64,000 bases of DNA from Klebsiella terrigena (GTDB taxonomy: Bacteria > Pseudomonadota > Gammaproteobacteria > Enterobacterales > Enterobacteriaceae). The translations under genes and the position numbers were made by a program. The stretch is taken from assembly GCF_006539725.1 (NCBI RefSeq), contig NZ_BJNO01000013.1, positions 91,977 through 155,976 of the forward strand. Reading direction: 5' to 3'. The notes beneath the pieces were generated by a model. That model had not been told where the DNA came from. It saw only the letters and a list, made by a program, of their open reading frames with translations, and searched no databases. Below, in pieces: positions 49,464-59,062 of this stretch (position 1 is its first letter; each line of letters opens with the position of its first letter).

Positions 49464-49485
49464 AGGAACGTCTGAGTTCCTTTTT
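49464..49485 (+). terminator. intrinsic terminator or attenuator in the RND leader
   Basis: AGGAAC and GTTCCT form a 6-bp stem with loop GTCTGA, followed directly by TTTT. It lies 95 bases before the eefA start, on the same strand. It ends either a short RNA of about 130 bases or an attenuated leader. Confidence 0.65.
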
Positions 49486-49580
49486 AGCCATTTTCGTTTA
49501 CCCGAAGATGCCTCAGCGCCCAACCCATCACCTCACTATTTAATTAGTGGGGCGGACGTCGTTTATCCTGAGAAAATATA

Positions 49581-50705
49581 ATGAAATACACCATCATACC
49601 CATCGCAATAGCATTATTTCTGCTGGTCGGATGCGATAATTCGCAAACATCTGCCCGGCCGCAAATGACGCCGGAAGTCGGCGTTGTCACCCTCAAAGGC
49701 CAGCCCGTTTCCGTTATCAGCGAACTGACCGGTCGCACCACCGCGTCGCTCAGCGCCGAAGTGCGTCCGCAGGTGGGCGGCATCATTCAAAAGCGCCTGT
49801 TTACCGAAGGCGACAGGGTGAAAGCCGGCCAGGCGCTGTATCAAATTGACCCGGCCAGCTATCGCGCCGCCTATAACGAAGCCGCGGCTGCCCTGAAGCA
49901 GGCGCAATCGCTGACGGTTGCCGACTGCCAGAAGGCCCGCCGCTATACGCAGCTGGTCAAAGACAACGGCGTGTCGCTGCAGGATGCCGATGACGCGCAG
50001 TCCACCTGTAACCAGGACAAGGCCAGCGTCGAGTCGAAAAAAGCCGCGCTGGAGAGCGCCCGCATCAACCTGAACTGGACCACCGTCAGCGCGCCGATTG
50101 CCGGGCGGATTGGCATCTCCTCCGTGACCCCGGGGGCGCTGGTCTCTGCCGATCAGGATACGGCCCTGGCGACGATCCGCGGGCTGGAGACGATTTACGT
50201 CGATCTCACGCGATCGAGCGTTGATCTGCTGCGCCTGCGCCAGCAAACGCTGGCAACCAACGCCAATACCCTCAGCGTCACCCTGATCCTCGAAGACGGC
50301 AGCACCTATGCCGAGAAGGGCCGCCTGGCGCTGACCGAAGTGGCGGTGGACGAATCAACCGGCTCGGTCACGCTGCGCGCGGTGTTCCCCAACCCGCAGC
50401 ACGTTCTGCTGCCGGGAATGTTCGTCCGCGCCCGCGTCGATGAGGGCGTGATGGACGATGCGATCCTCGCCCCGCAGCAGGGGATCACCCGCGATGTCAA
50501 AGGTAACGCCACCGCGCTGGTGGTCGATGCCGACGGTAAAGTCGCCCAGCGTGAGGTCGCAACCGGCGAAGCCTACGGCGATAAGTGGCTGGTGGAGAGC
50601 GGCCTGAAGAGCGGCGACAGGCTGATCGTTGAAGGCACCAGCAAGGTGGCCGCCGGGCAGCAGGTCAAAGCCGTTGAAATGAAAAACAGCGGAGGCAACG
50701 CCTGA
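49581..50705 (+). CDS. eefA: RND efflux periplasmic adaptor (EefA-like)
   Basis: A 374-residue membrane-fusion lipoprotein (AcrA/MexA type). The signal peptide ends in lipobox LLVGC, Cys at residue 18. The lipoyl halves and alpha-hairpin follow (residues ~60-175, with ALYQIDPASYRAAYNEAAAA and SAPIAGRIGISSV), then the beta-barrel and membrane-proximal domains. It shares its last base with the first base of the pump gene. The symbol rests on the three-gene order and the host group, where EefABC is known from Klebsiella and Enterobacter aerogenes; it is not proven by alignment here. Confidence 0.85.
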   Translation: MKYTIIPIAIALFLLVGCDNSQTSARPQMTPEVGVVTLKGQPVSVISELTGRTTASLSAEVRPQVGGIIQKRLFTEGDRVKAGQALYQIDPASYRAAYNEAAAALKQAQSLTVADCQKARRYTQLVKDNGVSLQDADDAQSTCNQDKASVESKKAALESARINLNWTTVSAPIAGRIGISSVTPGALVSADQDTALATIRGLETIYVDLTRSSVDLLRLRQQTLATNANTLSVTLILEDGSTYAEKGRLALTEVAVDESTGSVTLRAVFPNPQHVLLPGMFVRARVDEGVMDDAILAPQQGITRDVKGNATALVVDADGKVAQREVATGEAYGDKWLVESGLKSGDRLIVEGTSKVAAGQQVKAVEMKNSGGNA

Positions 50706-53700
50706 TGTTCTCCCGCTTCTTCGTTCGACGCCCGGTGTTCGCCTGGGTCATCGCCATCCTGATTATGCTCGCCGGGATCCTCGCCATCCGCACGCTGCCG
50801 GTCGCCCAGTACCCGGACGTCGCGCCGCCGTCGGTGAAAATTTCCGCCACCTACACCGGCGCCTCTGCCGAAACCCTGGAAAACAGCGTCACCCAGGTTA
50901 TCGAGCAGCAGCTTACCGGGCTGGATAACCTGCTCTATTTCACCTCCACCAGTAGCTCCGACGGCTCGGTGAGCATTAACGTGACCTTCGAGCAGGGGAC
51001 CGATCCGGACACCGCGCAGGTGCAGGTGCAAAACAAGGTCCAGCAGGCCGAATCGCGGCTGCCCAGCGAAGTGCAGCAGTCCGGCGTGACGGTGGTGAAA
51101 TCGCAGAGCAGCTTCCTGCTGATCCTCGCGGTGTACGATAAAACCGACAAGGCCACCAGCTCCGATATCGCCGACTGGCTGGTGAGCAACATGCAGGACC
51201 CGCTGGCGCGCGTGGAAGGCGTCGGCAGCCTGCAGGTATTTGGCGCTGAATACGCGATGCGCATCTGGATGGACCCGACCAAACTGGCCTCCTATGCGCT
51301 GATGCCTTCCGATGTCGAAACGGCAATCGAAGCGCAGAACGTGCAGATCTCGGCGGGTAAAATCGGCGCGCTGCCGTCCTCTAACGCCCAGCAGCTTACC
51401 GCCACCGTGCGCGCTCAGTCGCGCCTGCAAACCGTCGATCAGTTCAAAAACATCATTGTGAAGAGCAAGAGCGACGGCTCGGTCGTCCGCCTGAGCGATG
51501 TCGCCCGGGTTGAAATGGGCAGCGAAGATTACACCGCCTCGGCGAACCTCAACGGCCACCCTGGCGCCGGTATCGCCGTCATGATGGCGCCGGGCGCCAA
51601 CGCGCTGGATACCGCGACGCGGGTGAAGGATAAGATTGCCGAGTATCAGCGCCAGATGCCGCAGGGCTACGACATCGCCTATCCGAAGGACAGCACCGAG
51701 TTTATTAAAATATCGGTTGAGGATGTGATTCAAACGCTGTTTGAAGCCATCGCGCTGGTGGTCTGCGTGATGTATCTGTTCCTGCAGAACTTCCGCGCCA
51801 CGCTGATCCCGGCGGTGGCGGTGCCGGTGGTGCTGCTTGGCACCTTTGGCGTGCTGGCGCTGTTTGGCTACTCCATCAATACCCTGACGCTGTTTGCGAT
51901 GGTGCTGGCGATCGGCCTGCTGGTGGATGACGCCATCGTGGTGGTGGAAAACGTCGAGCGGATTATGCGCGATGAGGGGCTTCCCGCCCGGGAAGCCACC
52001 GAAAAGTCGATGGGCGAAATTTCCGGGGCGCTGATCGCCATTGCCCTGGTGCTGTCGGCGGTGTTCCTGCCGATGGCCTTCTTCGGCGGCTCAACCGGCG
52101 TTATCTATCGTCAGTTCTCGGTCACCATCATCTCGGCGATGATGCTCTCCGTGGTGGTGGCGCTGACCTTAACCCCGGCGCTGTGCGGCGCGCTGTTGAG
52201 CCACTCTAAGCCGCATACCAAAGGCTTCTTCGGGGCGTTTAACCGCCTGTGGGGGCGCACGGAGCAGGGCTATCAGCGCCGCGTGCTCGGCGGCCTGCGT
52301 CGTTCGGCGATGATGATGGGCGCCTTCGCGCTGATTTGCGCCGTCATGGCGCTGGCGATGTGGAAGCTGCCGGGCAGCTTCCTGCCGGCAGAGGATCAGG
52401 GCGAAATCATGGTGCAGTACACCCTGCCGGCAGGCGCGACCGCCGTGCGCACCGCCGAGGTTCGCCGCCAGGTGACCGACTGGTTCCTGACCAAAGAGAA
52501 GGCCAATACCAACGTTATCTTTACCGTCGACGGCTTCAGCTTCAGCGGCAGCGGGCAGAACGCCGGGATGGCTTTCGTGTCGTTGAAAAACTGGTCCCAG
52601 CGCAAGGGCGCAGCCAACACCGCGCAGGCCATTGCCCTGCGCGCCACCAAAGAGCTCGGCAGCATCCGCGACGCCTCGCTGTTTGCCATGACGCCTCCTT
52701 CGGTAGACGGCCTCGGGCAGAGCAACGGCTTTACCTTTGAGCTGATGGCCAGCGGCGGCACCGATCGCGACAGCCTGATGAAAATGCGCAGCCAGCTGCT
52801 GGCGGCGGCTAATCAGAGCCCGCAGCTGCAGTCGGTGCGCGCCAACGACCTGCCGCAGATGCCGCAGCTGCAGGTGGATATCGACAACAACAAAGCGGTG
52901 GCGCTGGGGCTATCGCTGAGCGACGTCACCGCCACCCTCTCCAGCGCCTGGGGCGGCACCTACGTCAACGACTTTATCGATCGCGGACGGGTGAAAAAGG
53001 TCTATATCCAGGGCGATAGCGATTCTCGCGCCGTCCCCGCCGATCTCGGGAAATGGTTCGTGCGCGGCAGCGATGACGGCATGACGCCGTTCTCCGCCTT
53101 CGCCACCACCCGCTGGCAGTACGGCCCGGAAAGCCTGGTGCGCTACAACGGCTCCGCCGCATTTGAAATCCAGGGCGAAAACGCCGCCGGCTCCAGCTCC
53201 GGCGCGGCGCTGGATAAGATGGAAGCCCTCGCCAACAGCCTGCCGGCGGGCACCACCTGGGCATGGAGCGGCATGTCGCTGCAGGAAAAACTGGCCAGCG
53301 GCCAGGCGATGAGCCTGTACGCCATCTCCATTCTGGTGGTGTTCCTGTGCCTCGCGGCGCTGTATGAGAGCTGGTCGGTGCCGTTCTCGGTGATCATGGT
53401 TATCCCCCTCGGCCTGCTCGGCGCGGCGCTGGCGGCCTGGCTGCGCGATCTGAATAACGACGTCTACTTCCAGGTTGCGCTGTTGACCACCATTGGCCTG
53501 TCGTCGAAGAACGCCATTCTGATCGTTGAGTTTGCCGAATCGGCGGTGGATGAAGGCTATTCGCTTTCGCGGGCGGCAATCCGCGCCGCGCAAACCCGTC
53601 TGCGCCCTATCGTCATGACTTCGCTGGCGTTTATCGCCGGGGTGCTGCCGCTGGCGGTGGCGACTGGCGCGGGGGCCAACAGCCGCGTGGCGATCGGCAG

Positions 53701-53812
53701 CGGGATCATCGGCGGCACGCTAACCGCCACGCTGCTGGCGGTGTTCTTCGTTCCCCTGTTCTTTGTGCTGGTGAAGCGGTTCTTCACCCGCCAGCGTCCT
53801 TCTCAGGAGTAG
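50705..53812 (+). CDS. eefB: RND efflux inner-membrane pump (EefB-like)
   Basis: A 1035-residue HAE1-type transporter of AcrB size with 12 TM helices and two large periplasmic loops. The proton-relay aspartates sit in IGLLVDDAIVVVENVE (TM4), and the conserved Lys in GLSSKNAILIVEFA (TM10). The N-terminus MFSRFFVRRPVFAWVIAI is the standard opening. It should form a trimer linking to EefA and the outer-membrane channel encoded next, exporting drugs or bile-type compounds. ATG overlaps the eefA stop codon, so translation is coupled. Confidence 0.93.
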   Translation: MFSRFFVRRPVFAWVIAILIMLAGILAIRTLPVAQYPDVAPPSVKISATYTGASAETLENSVTQVIEQQLTGLDNLLYFTSTSSSDGSVSINVTFEQGTDPDTAQVQVQNKVQQAESRLPSEVQQSGVTVVKSQSSFLLILAVYDKTDKATSSDIADWLVSNMQDPLARVEGVGSLQVFGAEYAMRIWMDPTKLASYALMPSDVETAIEAQNVQISAGKIGALPSSNAQQLTATVRAQSRLQTVDQFKNIIVKSKSDGSVVRLSDVARVEMGSEDYTASANLNGHPGAGIAVMMAPGANALDTATRVKDKIAEYQRQMPQGYDIAYPKDSTEFIKISVEDVIQTLFEAIALVVCVMYLFLQNFRATLIPAVAVPVVLLGTFGVLALFGYSINTLTLFAMVLAIGLLVDDAIVVVENVERIMRDEGLPAREATEKSMGEISGALIAIALVLSAVFLPMAFFGGSTGVIYRQFSVTIISAMMLSVVVALTLTPALCGALLSHSKPHTKGFFGAFNRLWGRTEQGYQRRVLGGLRRSAMMMGAFALICAVMALAMWKLPGSFLPAEDQGEIMVQYTLPAGATAVRTAEVRRQVTDWFLTKEKANTNVIFTVDGFSFSGSGQNAGMAFVSLKNWSQRKGAANTAQAIALRATKELGSIRDASLFAMTPPSVDGLGQSNGFTFELMASGGTDRDSLMKMRSQLLAAANQSPQLQSVRANDLPQMPQLQVDIDNNKAVALGLSLSDVTATLSSAWGGTYVNDFIDRGRVKKVYIQGDSDSRAVPADLGKWFVRGSDDGMTPFSAFATTRWQYGPESLVRYNGSAAFEIQGENAAGSSSGAALDKMEALANSLPAGTTWAWSGMSLQEKLASGQAMSLYAISILVVFLCLAALYESWSVPFSVIMVIPLGLLGAALAAWLRDLNNDVYFQVALLTTIGLSSKNAILIVEFAESAVDEGYSLSRAAIRAAQTRLRPIVMTSLAFIAGVLPLAVATGAGANSRVAIGSGIIGGTLTATLLAVFFVPLFFVLVKRFFTRQRPSQE

Positions 53813-53815
53813 GTT

Positions 53816-55180
53816 ATGTTTCGTTTTACGTTAGTTTTTATCGCGCTCCTGAGCGCAGGCTGCGTCTCCCTTGACCCGCACTACGAGCGTCCGGCGGCGC
53901 CGGTGCCCGCCACGCTGCCCGGCGCCCACGGCGAAGCGACGACGGTCGTCAGCCAGTGGCAGCAGGTGGTGAACGACGCGCGGCTCAAAAAGGTGGTGAC
54001 CATCGCGCTGAACAGCAACCGCGACGTGCAAAAAGCGCTGGCCGATATCGAAGCCGCCCGCGCCCAGTTTGGCGAAACCCGCGCTTCGCTGTTCCCCACC
54101 GTTGACGCCGAGCTGAGCCATACCCGCAGCAAAACGGTGGCCAGCGGCCTCACCTCATCGGCGGAAGCCGACGGGGCGGTCTCCAGCTTCGAGCTGGATC
54201 TGTTCGGCAAAAACCAGAGCCTGACCCGCGCGGCGCGGGAAACCTGGCTCGCCAGCGAATTTACCGCTCAGAATACGCGGCTGACGATGATAGCCGACCT
54301 GACTACCGCGTGGATCACCCTCGCGGCGGACAACAGCAGCCTGGCGCTGGCCGAAGAAACCATGGCCAGCGCCGACAGCTCGCGCAAAATCGTCGCCCGC
54401 CAGATGGCGGTCGGCACCGCTGCGGCCAGCGATCTCAGCGATGCCGAAGCGGTTTACCAGCAGGCGCGCGCCAGCGTCGCCAGCTATCGAACCCAGGTCG
54501 CGCAGGATAAAAACGCGCTCAACCTGCTGGCCGGCGAAAGCGTCCCTGAGAGCCTGCTGCCCGGCACGCTGCAAAGCCTCGGTGATAGCAACATCGCCCT
54601 GATCCCCGCCGGCGTCTCTTCGTCAGTCCTGCTGCGCCGCCCGGATATTCAGGAGGCCGAGCACAACCTCAAGAGCGCCAACGCCGATATTGGCGCCGCG
54701 CGCGCCAACTTCTTCCCGAGCATTTCGCTCACCGCCAGCGCCGGGGTCGGCAGCGATTCGCTCTCTTCGCTGTTCAGCCACGGGATGCAGGTGTGGTCGT
54801 TCGCGCCGTCAATCAGCCTGCCGCTGTTTACCGGCGGCAGCAACCTGGCGCAGCTTCGCTATGCCGAAGCGGAGAAAAAGGGGCTAATCGCCACCTACGA
54901 GAAAAGTATTCAGAGCGCGTTCAAAGACGTCGCCGACGCCCTGGCGCGCCGGGAAACGCTGGGCGAGCAGCTGGATGCCCAGCAGCAGTACGTCGCCGCC
55001 GAGCAGAAATCGCTGGATATCGCCACCCGCAGCTATCAGGCAGGGATCGGCAACTATCTGTCGGTGCTGACCGCGCAGCGCACGCTGTGGTCGGCGCAGG
55101 CCACGCTGATTACCCTCCAGCAAACCGATCTGCAAAACCGCATTACGCTCTGGCAGTCGCTGGGAGGCGGCGCCAGCTGA
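53816..55180 (+). CDS. eefC: RND outer-membrane channel lipoprotein (EefC-like, NodT family)
   Basis: A 454-residue outer-membrane factor (OprM/NodT type). The signal peptide ends in lipobox LLSAGC; the mature start DPHYERP is typical of the family. Two repeats of coiled-coil and beta-barrel strands are seen, with PDIQEAEHNLKSANADIGAARANFFPSISL-type segments, quoted here only in part. It provides the exit duct for EefAB. Three bases separate it from eefB. AGGAGTAGGTT precedes the ATG. Confidence 0.92.
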   Translation: MFRFTLVFIALLSAGCVSLDPHYERPAAPVPATLPGAHGEATTVVSQWQQVVNDARLKKVVTIALNSNRDVQKALADIEAARAQFGETRASLFPTVDAELSHTRSKTVASGLTSSAEADGAVSSFELDLFGKNQSLTRAARETWLASEFTAQNTRLTMIADLTTAWITLAADNSSLALAEETMASADSSRKIVARQMAVGTAAASDLSDAEAVYQQARASVASYRTQVAQDKNALNLLAGESVPESLLPGTLQSLGDSNIALIPAGVSSSVLLRRPDIQEAEHNLKSANADIGAARANFFPSISLTASAGVGSDSLSSLFSHGMQVWSFAPSISLPLFTGGSNLAQLRYAEAEKKGLIATYEKSIQSAFKDVADALARRETLGEQLDAQQQYVAAEQKSLDIATRSYQAGIGNYLSVLTAQRTLWSAQATLITLQQTDLQNRITLWQSLGGGAS

Positions 55181-55228
55181 TCTGCTCCCGCCGGGCCGCA
55201 GGGCCCGGTATCCTCATAAGGACCTGCT

Positions 55229-56392
55229 ATGCCGCGTATTTCTCTCTCCTGGGTTGTTATTCTCGGGCTGCTCTCGGGCATCGGCCCGCTCTGTACCGAC
55301 TTCTACCTGCCGGCGCTGCCGGATATCACCCGCCAGCTGAACGCCACCAGCACGCAAACCCAGCTCTCGCTGACCGCCGCGCTGCTCGGGCTGGGCCTCG
55401 GCCAGCTGTTTTTTGGCCCGCTCAGCGACCGCATCGGCCGCCGCAGGCCGCTGATCCTCTCGCTGCTGCTGTTTATCGTCTCCTCGGCGATGTGCGCCCT
55501 GACCCAGGATATCCATCTGCTGATTCTCTGGCGCTTTTTGCAGGGCTTTGCCGGCGCGGGCGGCTCGGTGCTGTCGCGTTCGATTGCCCGCGACCGCTAC
55601 CAGGGCGCGCTGCTGACGCAGTTTTTTGCCCTGCTGATGACCGTCAACGGCATTGCGCCGGTTCTGTCGCCAGTGCTTGGCGGCTACATTATCACCGCCT
55701 TCGACTGGCGCATTCTGTTCTGGGCGATGGCGGCGATCGGCGGCGTACTGCTGCTGTTAAGCCTGGCGATCCTCCACGAAACCCTGCCGCCGAAAAGCGC
55801 CGCGACCTCGCGTAAAGCGGGCGGCTCGCCGGTGCTGAAAAATCGCCGCTTTATGCGCTACTGCCTGATTCAGGCCTTTATGATGGCCGGCCTGTTCTCC
55901 TATATCGGCTCGTCGTCCTTCGTGATGCAGAGTGAATTTGCCATGAGCGCCATGCAGTTCAGCCTGCTGTTCGGCCTGAACGGGATTGGGCTGATTATTG
56001 CCGCGCTTATCTTCTCCCGCCTGACGCGCCGCTTTTCGGCCGAGTCCCTGCTGCGCACGGGTCTGATGCTGGCGGTGCTGTGCGCCGCCGGCATGCTGCT
56101 GTTTGCCTGGCTGAAGCTGCCGCTGCCGGCGCTGATCGGCCTGTTCTTCACCGTGTCGTTTATGAGCGGCATCAGCACCGTGGCCGGGGCCGAAGCGATG
56201 AACGCCGTTGATGCCGGGCAGTCGGGCACCGCGTCCGCGCTGTTAGGTACGCTGATGTTTGTCTTTGGCGGCATCGCCGCGCCGCTCGCCGGACTCGGCG
56301 GTGAAACCATGTTGAAAATGAGCCTGGCCATGGCGATAAGCTATTTTCTGGCCCTGCTGCTGAGCCTGAAACCCCCCGCTGCGCTACGCTAG
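55229..56392 (+). CDS. Bcr/CflA-family drug MFS exporter
   Basis: A 387-residue 12-TM MFS exporter of the DHA1 Bcr/CflA subfamily. The opening SGIGPLCTDFYLPALPDI with LPALPDI motif, the loop GPLSDRIGRRRP (motif A), and the C-motif region SPVLGGYIITAFDWRILFW are intact. It is 48 bases downstream of eefC, so it probably belongs to the same transcript, adding a single-component exporter to the RND pump. AAGGACCTGCT precedes the ATG. Confidence 0.9.
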   Translation: MPRISLSWVVILGLLSGIGPLCTDFYLPALPDITRQLNATSTQTQLSLTAALLGLGLGQLFFGPLSDRIGRRRPLILSLLLFIVSSAMCALTQDIHLLILWRFLQGFAGAGGSVLSRSIARDRYQGALLTQFFALLMTVNGIAPVLSPVLGGYIITAFDWRILFWAMAAIGGVLLLLSLAILHETLPPKSAATSRKAGGSPVLKNRRFMRYCLIQAFMMAGLFSYIGSSSFVMQSEFAMSAMQFSLLFGLNGIGLIIAALIFSRLTRRFSAESLLRTGLMLAVLCAAGMLLFAWLKLPLPALIGLFFTVSFMSGISTVAGAEAMNAVDAGQSGTASALLGTLMFVFGGIAAPLAGLGGETMLKMSLAMAISYFLALLLSLKPPAALR

Positions 56393-56482
56393 CCCAGCCT
56401 GCGGTAATAAAATATTCCAGTTTTATTACCGCACAATCCCCCGCCATACCTACAAATATCTTATTATCTGCCGTGCGCTAAT

Positions 56483-56532
56483 CGTGATAACCTTCACATG
56501 AATGGAATAATTAATTCCTTAGAATACCCGCC
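56483..56532 (+). promoter_or_regulatory. murQP promoter with class II CRP site and palindromic operator
   Basis: CRP site CGTGA-TAACCT-TCACA (56483-56498, nine of ten key bases), palindrome GGAAT-AATTA-ATTCC (56504-56518) and -10 TAGAAT (56520-56525). A start near 56532 puts the CRP centre at about -41.5, the class II position. The palindrome overlaps the space between -35 and -10, as a repressor operator would. Confidence 0.7.
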
Positions 56533-56555
56533 ACTGTGAATAATGAGGTTTTGTT

Positions 56556-57458
56556 ATGAGTATCGACCTGAGCAAACTGCTGACCGAACGGCGCAACGCC
56601 AATAGCGCCAATATTGACACCCTGTCTACCGTTGAAATGCTGACGGTGATTAACCAGGAAGACAGGCTGGTGGCCGAGGCAATTACCCCCTATTTGCCGC
56701 AGATCGCTCAGGTTGTCGATAAGGTCGCCACCGCGCTGCAGGCGGGCGGACGCCTGATTTATATCGGCGCGGGCACCTCCGGTCGCCTGGGGATCCTCGA
56801 CGCCAGCGAATGTCCGCCAACCTTCGGCACGCGTCCGGAGCAGGTGGTCGGGATTATCGCCGGCGGGCATAAAGCCATCCTCAGCGCGGTGGAAAACGTC
56901 GAAGACAACAAGGCGCAGGGCGCAATGGACCTGCAGAACCTCAATTTCAGCAACCGCGACGTGCTGGTTGGCCTCGCCGCCAGCGGACGGACGCCGTACG
57001 TCATCGGCGCAATGGAGTATGCCCACAGCCAGAACGCGTTTGTCGCTATCGTCAGCTGCAATCCGCACGGCGAGATGGCCCGGCTGGCGGACGTCGCTAT
57101 CACTCCGGTCGTCGGCCCGGAAGTGGTGACCGGCTCAACCCGCCTGAAGGCAGGCACCGCGCAAAAGCTGGTTCTGAATATGATTTCGACCGGGGCAATG
57201 ATTCGCGTCGGCAAGGTCTACAGCAATCTGATGGTTGACGTTGAGGCCACCAACGCGAAGCTTATCGAGCGTCAGATCTCCATCGTCATGGAGGCAACCG
57301 AGTGCGATCGCGACGCCGCCCAGCGCGCGCTGGACGCCTGCGGCCGTCACTGCAAAACGGCCATTGTGATGGTGCTTGCCGATCTTAGCGCCGAAGAAGC
57401 GCAGTCGCTGCTGGCCAAAAATAGCGGCTATATCCGCAAAGCGCTGGGCAACGCCTGA
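56556..57458 (+). CDS. murQ: N-acetylmuramic acid 6-phosphate etherase MurQ
   Basis: Cleaves the D-lactyl ether of MurNAc-6-phosphate to give GlcNAc-6-phosphate in cell-wall recycling and MurNAc use; cytosolic. A 300-residue SIS-domain enzyme with the phosphosugar motif GAGTSGRLGILDASECPPTF (positions ~68-87) containing the catalytic Glu, and the later GRTPYVIGAMEYA. It is 24 bases upstream of murP. MurR, which in E. coli is encoded divergently from murQ, is not next to it here. Confidence 0.97.
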   Translation: MSIDLSKLLTERRNANSANIDTLSTVEMLTVINQEDRLVAEAITPYLPQIAQVVDKVATALQAGGRLIYIGAGTSGRLGILDASECPPTFGTRPEQVVGIIAGGHKAILSAVENVEDNKAQGAMDLQNLNFSNRDVLVGLAASGRTPYVIGAMEYAHSQNAFVAIVSCNPHGEMARLADVAITPVVGPEVVTGSTRLKAGTAQKLVLNMISTGAMIRVGKVYSNLMVDVEATNAKLIERQISIVMEATECDRDAAQRALDACGRHCKTAIVMVLADLSAEEAQSLLAKNSGYIRKALGNA

Positions 57459-57482
57459 GCGCCAACAGACAGGTAAACTGCA

Positions 57483-58916
57483 ATGGCAAAAATAAATAAA
57501 GAGATGATAGCGCGGATCCTTACCCACGTCGGCGGAGCCGGAAACGTGGCGCAGGCCGGTAACTGTATGACCCGCCTGCGCCTGACGCTGCGCGACGAAG
57601 CGCTGGCCGATAGCGCCGCAATCCGTCAGGTTGAAGGCGTGATGGGGGTTATCGTCAGCGATGAGCAGTTTCAGGTCGTGCTTGGCCCGGGCAAAGCGCA
57701 AACCGCGGCGGAAATGATGAACGCCATGCTGGAGGATGCGCCGCAGGACGCCCCGTCGCTGGCGGAGGTCGCCGCCGAGAAGAAACAGGCGCTGAAGAGC
57801 AAGCAAACCGGCGGGGTACAGAAGTTTCTCGCCAAATTCGCCACCATTTTTACGCCGCTGATCCCCGGCTTTATCGCCGTCGGCCTGCTGCTCGGCTTTG
57901 CTACCCTGGCAGAACAAATCTTCGTCCTGGAGAATGCGCACCCTAACGCCAGCCTGGTAGCGCTGATCGGCTATATGAAGATCTTCAGCAAAGGGATGTT
58001 TACCTTCCTGAGTATCTTAATCGGCTATAACGCCCAGAAGGCGTTTGGCGGCTCCGGGGTCAACGGGGCGATTATCGCCTCGCTGTTCGTTCTCGGCTAC
58101 AACCCCGAAGCGACCAGCGGATTTTACGCCGGGATCACCACCTTCTTCGGCCACGGCATCGACCCGCGCGGCAATATTATCGGCGTGCTGATCGCCTCGA
58201 TTATCGGCGCATGGGTGGAAAGACAGGTGCGGCGTTTCATGCCGGCCAACCTCGATATGATCCTCACCTCGGCGGTCACGCTGCTGATTATGGGCGCGGT
58301 CACCTTTACGGTGATCATGCCGATTGGCGGCTGGCTGTTTACCGGAATGTCGTGGCTGTTCCTGCACCTCAACGGTAACCCGTTCGGTTCGGCGGTGCTG
58401 GCGGGGCTGTTCCTGCTGGCGGTGATGTTCGGCGTCCATCAGGGCTTTGTCCCGGTCTATTTCGCGCTGGTGGATGCGCAGGGCTTTAACTCGCTGTTCC
58501 CGATCCTGGCGATGGCCGGCGCTGGGCAGGTGGGCGCCGCGCTGGCCCTCTACTGGCGGGCAAAGCACGGCTCGCTGCTGCGCACCCAGATCAAAGGGGC
58601 GATTATTCCCGGCTTTCTGGGTATCGGCGAACCGCTGATCTATGGCGTCACCCTGCCGCGGATGAAGCCGTTTATCACCGCCTGTATCGGCGGCGCCTGC
58701 GGTGGCTTCTTCCTCGGCCTGATCGCGTGGCTGGGCCTGCCGGTGGGGCTGAATACGGTCTTTGGGCCCTCCGGCCTGGTGGCGCTGCCGCTGATGACCT
58801 CCGGCAGCGGCATCTACGCCGGGATGGCGGTCTACGCGGCGGGGTTGGCCGTCTCTTACCTGTGCGGCTTTGCGCTGACCTGGCTGTTCGGCAGTAAGAA
58901 CGTTGATTTGAGCTAA
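57483..58916 (+). CDS. murP: PTS N-acetylmuramic acid EIIBC component MurP
   Basis: Inner-membrane permease that imports and phosphorylates MurNAc. 477 residues: an EIIB domain first (~1-85, phospho-cysteine in [11 protein letters not shown]) and an EIIC domain after (~115-477, with [20 protein letters not shown]). No EIIA domain, so Crr is needed. The domain order B-C and length match MurP. It is co-transcribed with murQ. Confidence 0.96.
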   Translation: MAKINKEMIARILTHVGGAGNVAQAGNCMTRLRLTLRDEALADSAAIRQVEGVMGVIVSDEQFQVVLGPGKAQTAAEMMNAMLEDAPQDAPSLAEVAAEKKQALKSKQTGGVQKFLAKFATIFTPLIPGFIAVGLLLGFATLAEQIFVLENAHPNASLVALIGYMKIFSKGMFTFLSILIGYNAQKAFGGSGVNGAIIASLFVLGYNPEATSGFYAGITTFFGHGIDPRGNIIGVLIASIIGAWVERQVRRFMPANLDMILTSAVTLLIMGAVTFTVIMPIGGWLFTGMSWLFLHLNGNPFGSAVLAGLFLLAVMFGVHQGFVPVYFALVDAQGFNSLFPILAMAGAGQVGAALALYWRAKHGSLLRTQIKGAIIPGFLGIGEPLIYGVTLPRMKPFITACIGGACGGFFLGLIAWLGLPVGLNTVFGPSGLVALPLMTSGSGIYAGMAVYAAGLAVSYLCGFALTWLFGSKNVDLS

Positions 58917-59062
58917 GGCTCAGCGCTGGTCAGGGGGTGCCTGGCCGGCCGTTCCCCGATCTGCGCCGCACTTATGCGGACGGCGACTACCATTTCCTTC
59001 CCCGCCGTCCGAACGCGCCCATGCTATGATTCCCTTTTCGCGATATACCACCTGAGGGAAAG

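Noticed and set aside
49361..49485. RyhB small RNA
   Set aside because: The Fur-like site followed by a short transcript suggested RyhB, but the conserved RyhB core (GAAAGCACGACATTGCTCAC) is absent.
54793..55815. 340-codon plus-strand frame across the eefC-MFS boundary
   Set aside because: It overlaps two well-supported genes in another frame and reads as Arg/Ala-rich noise.
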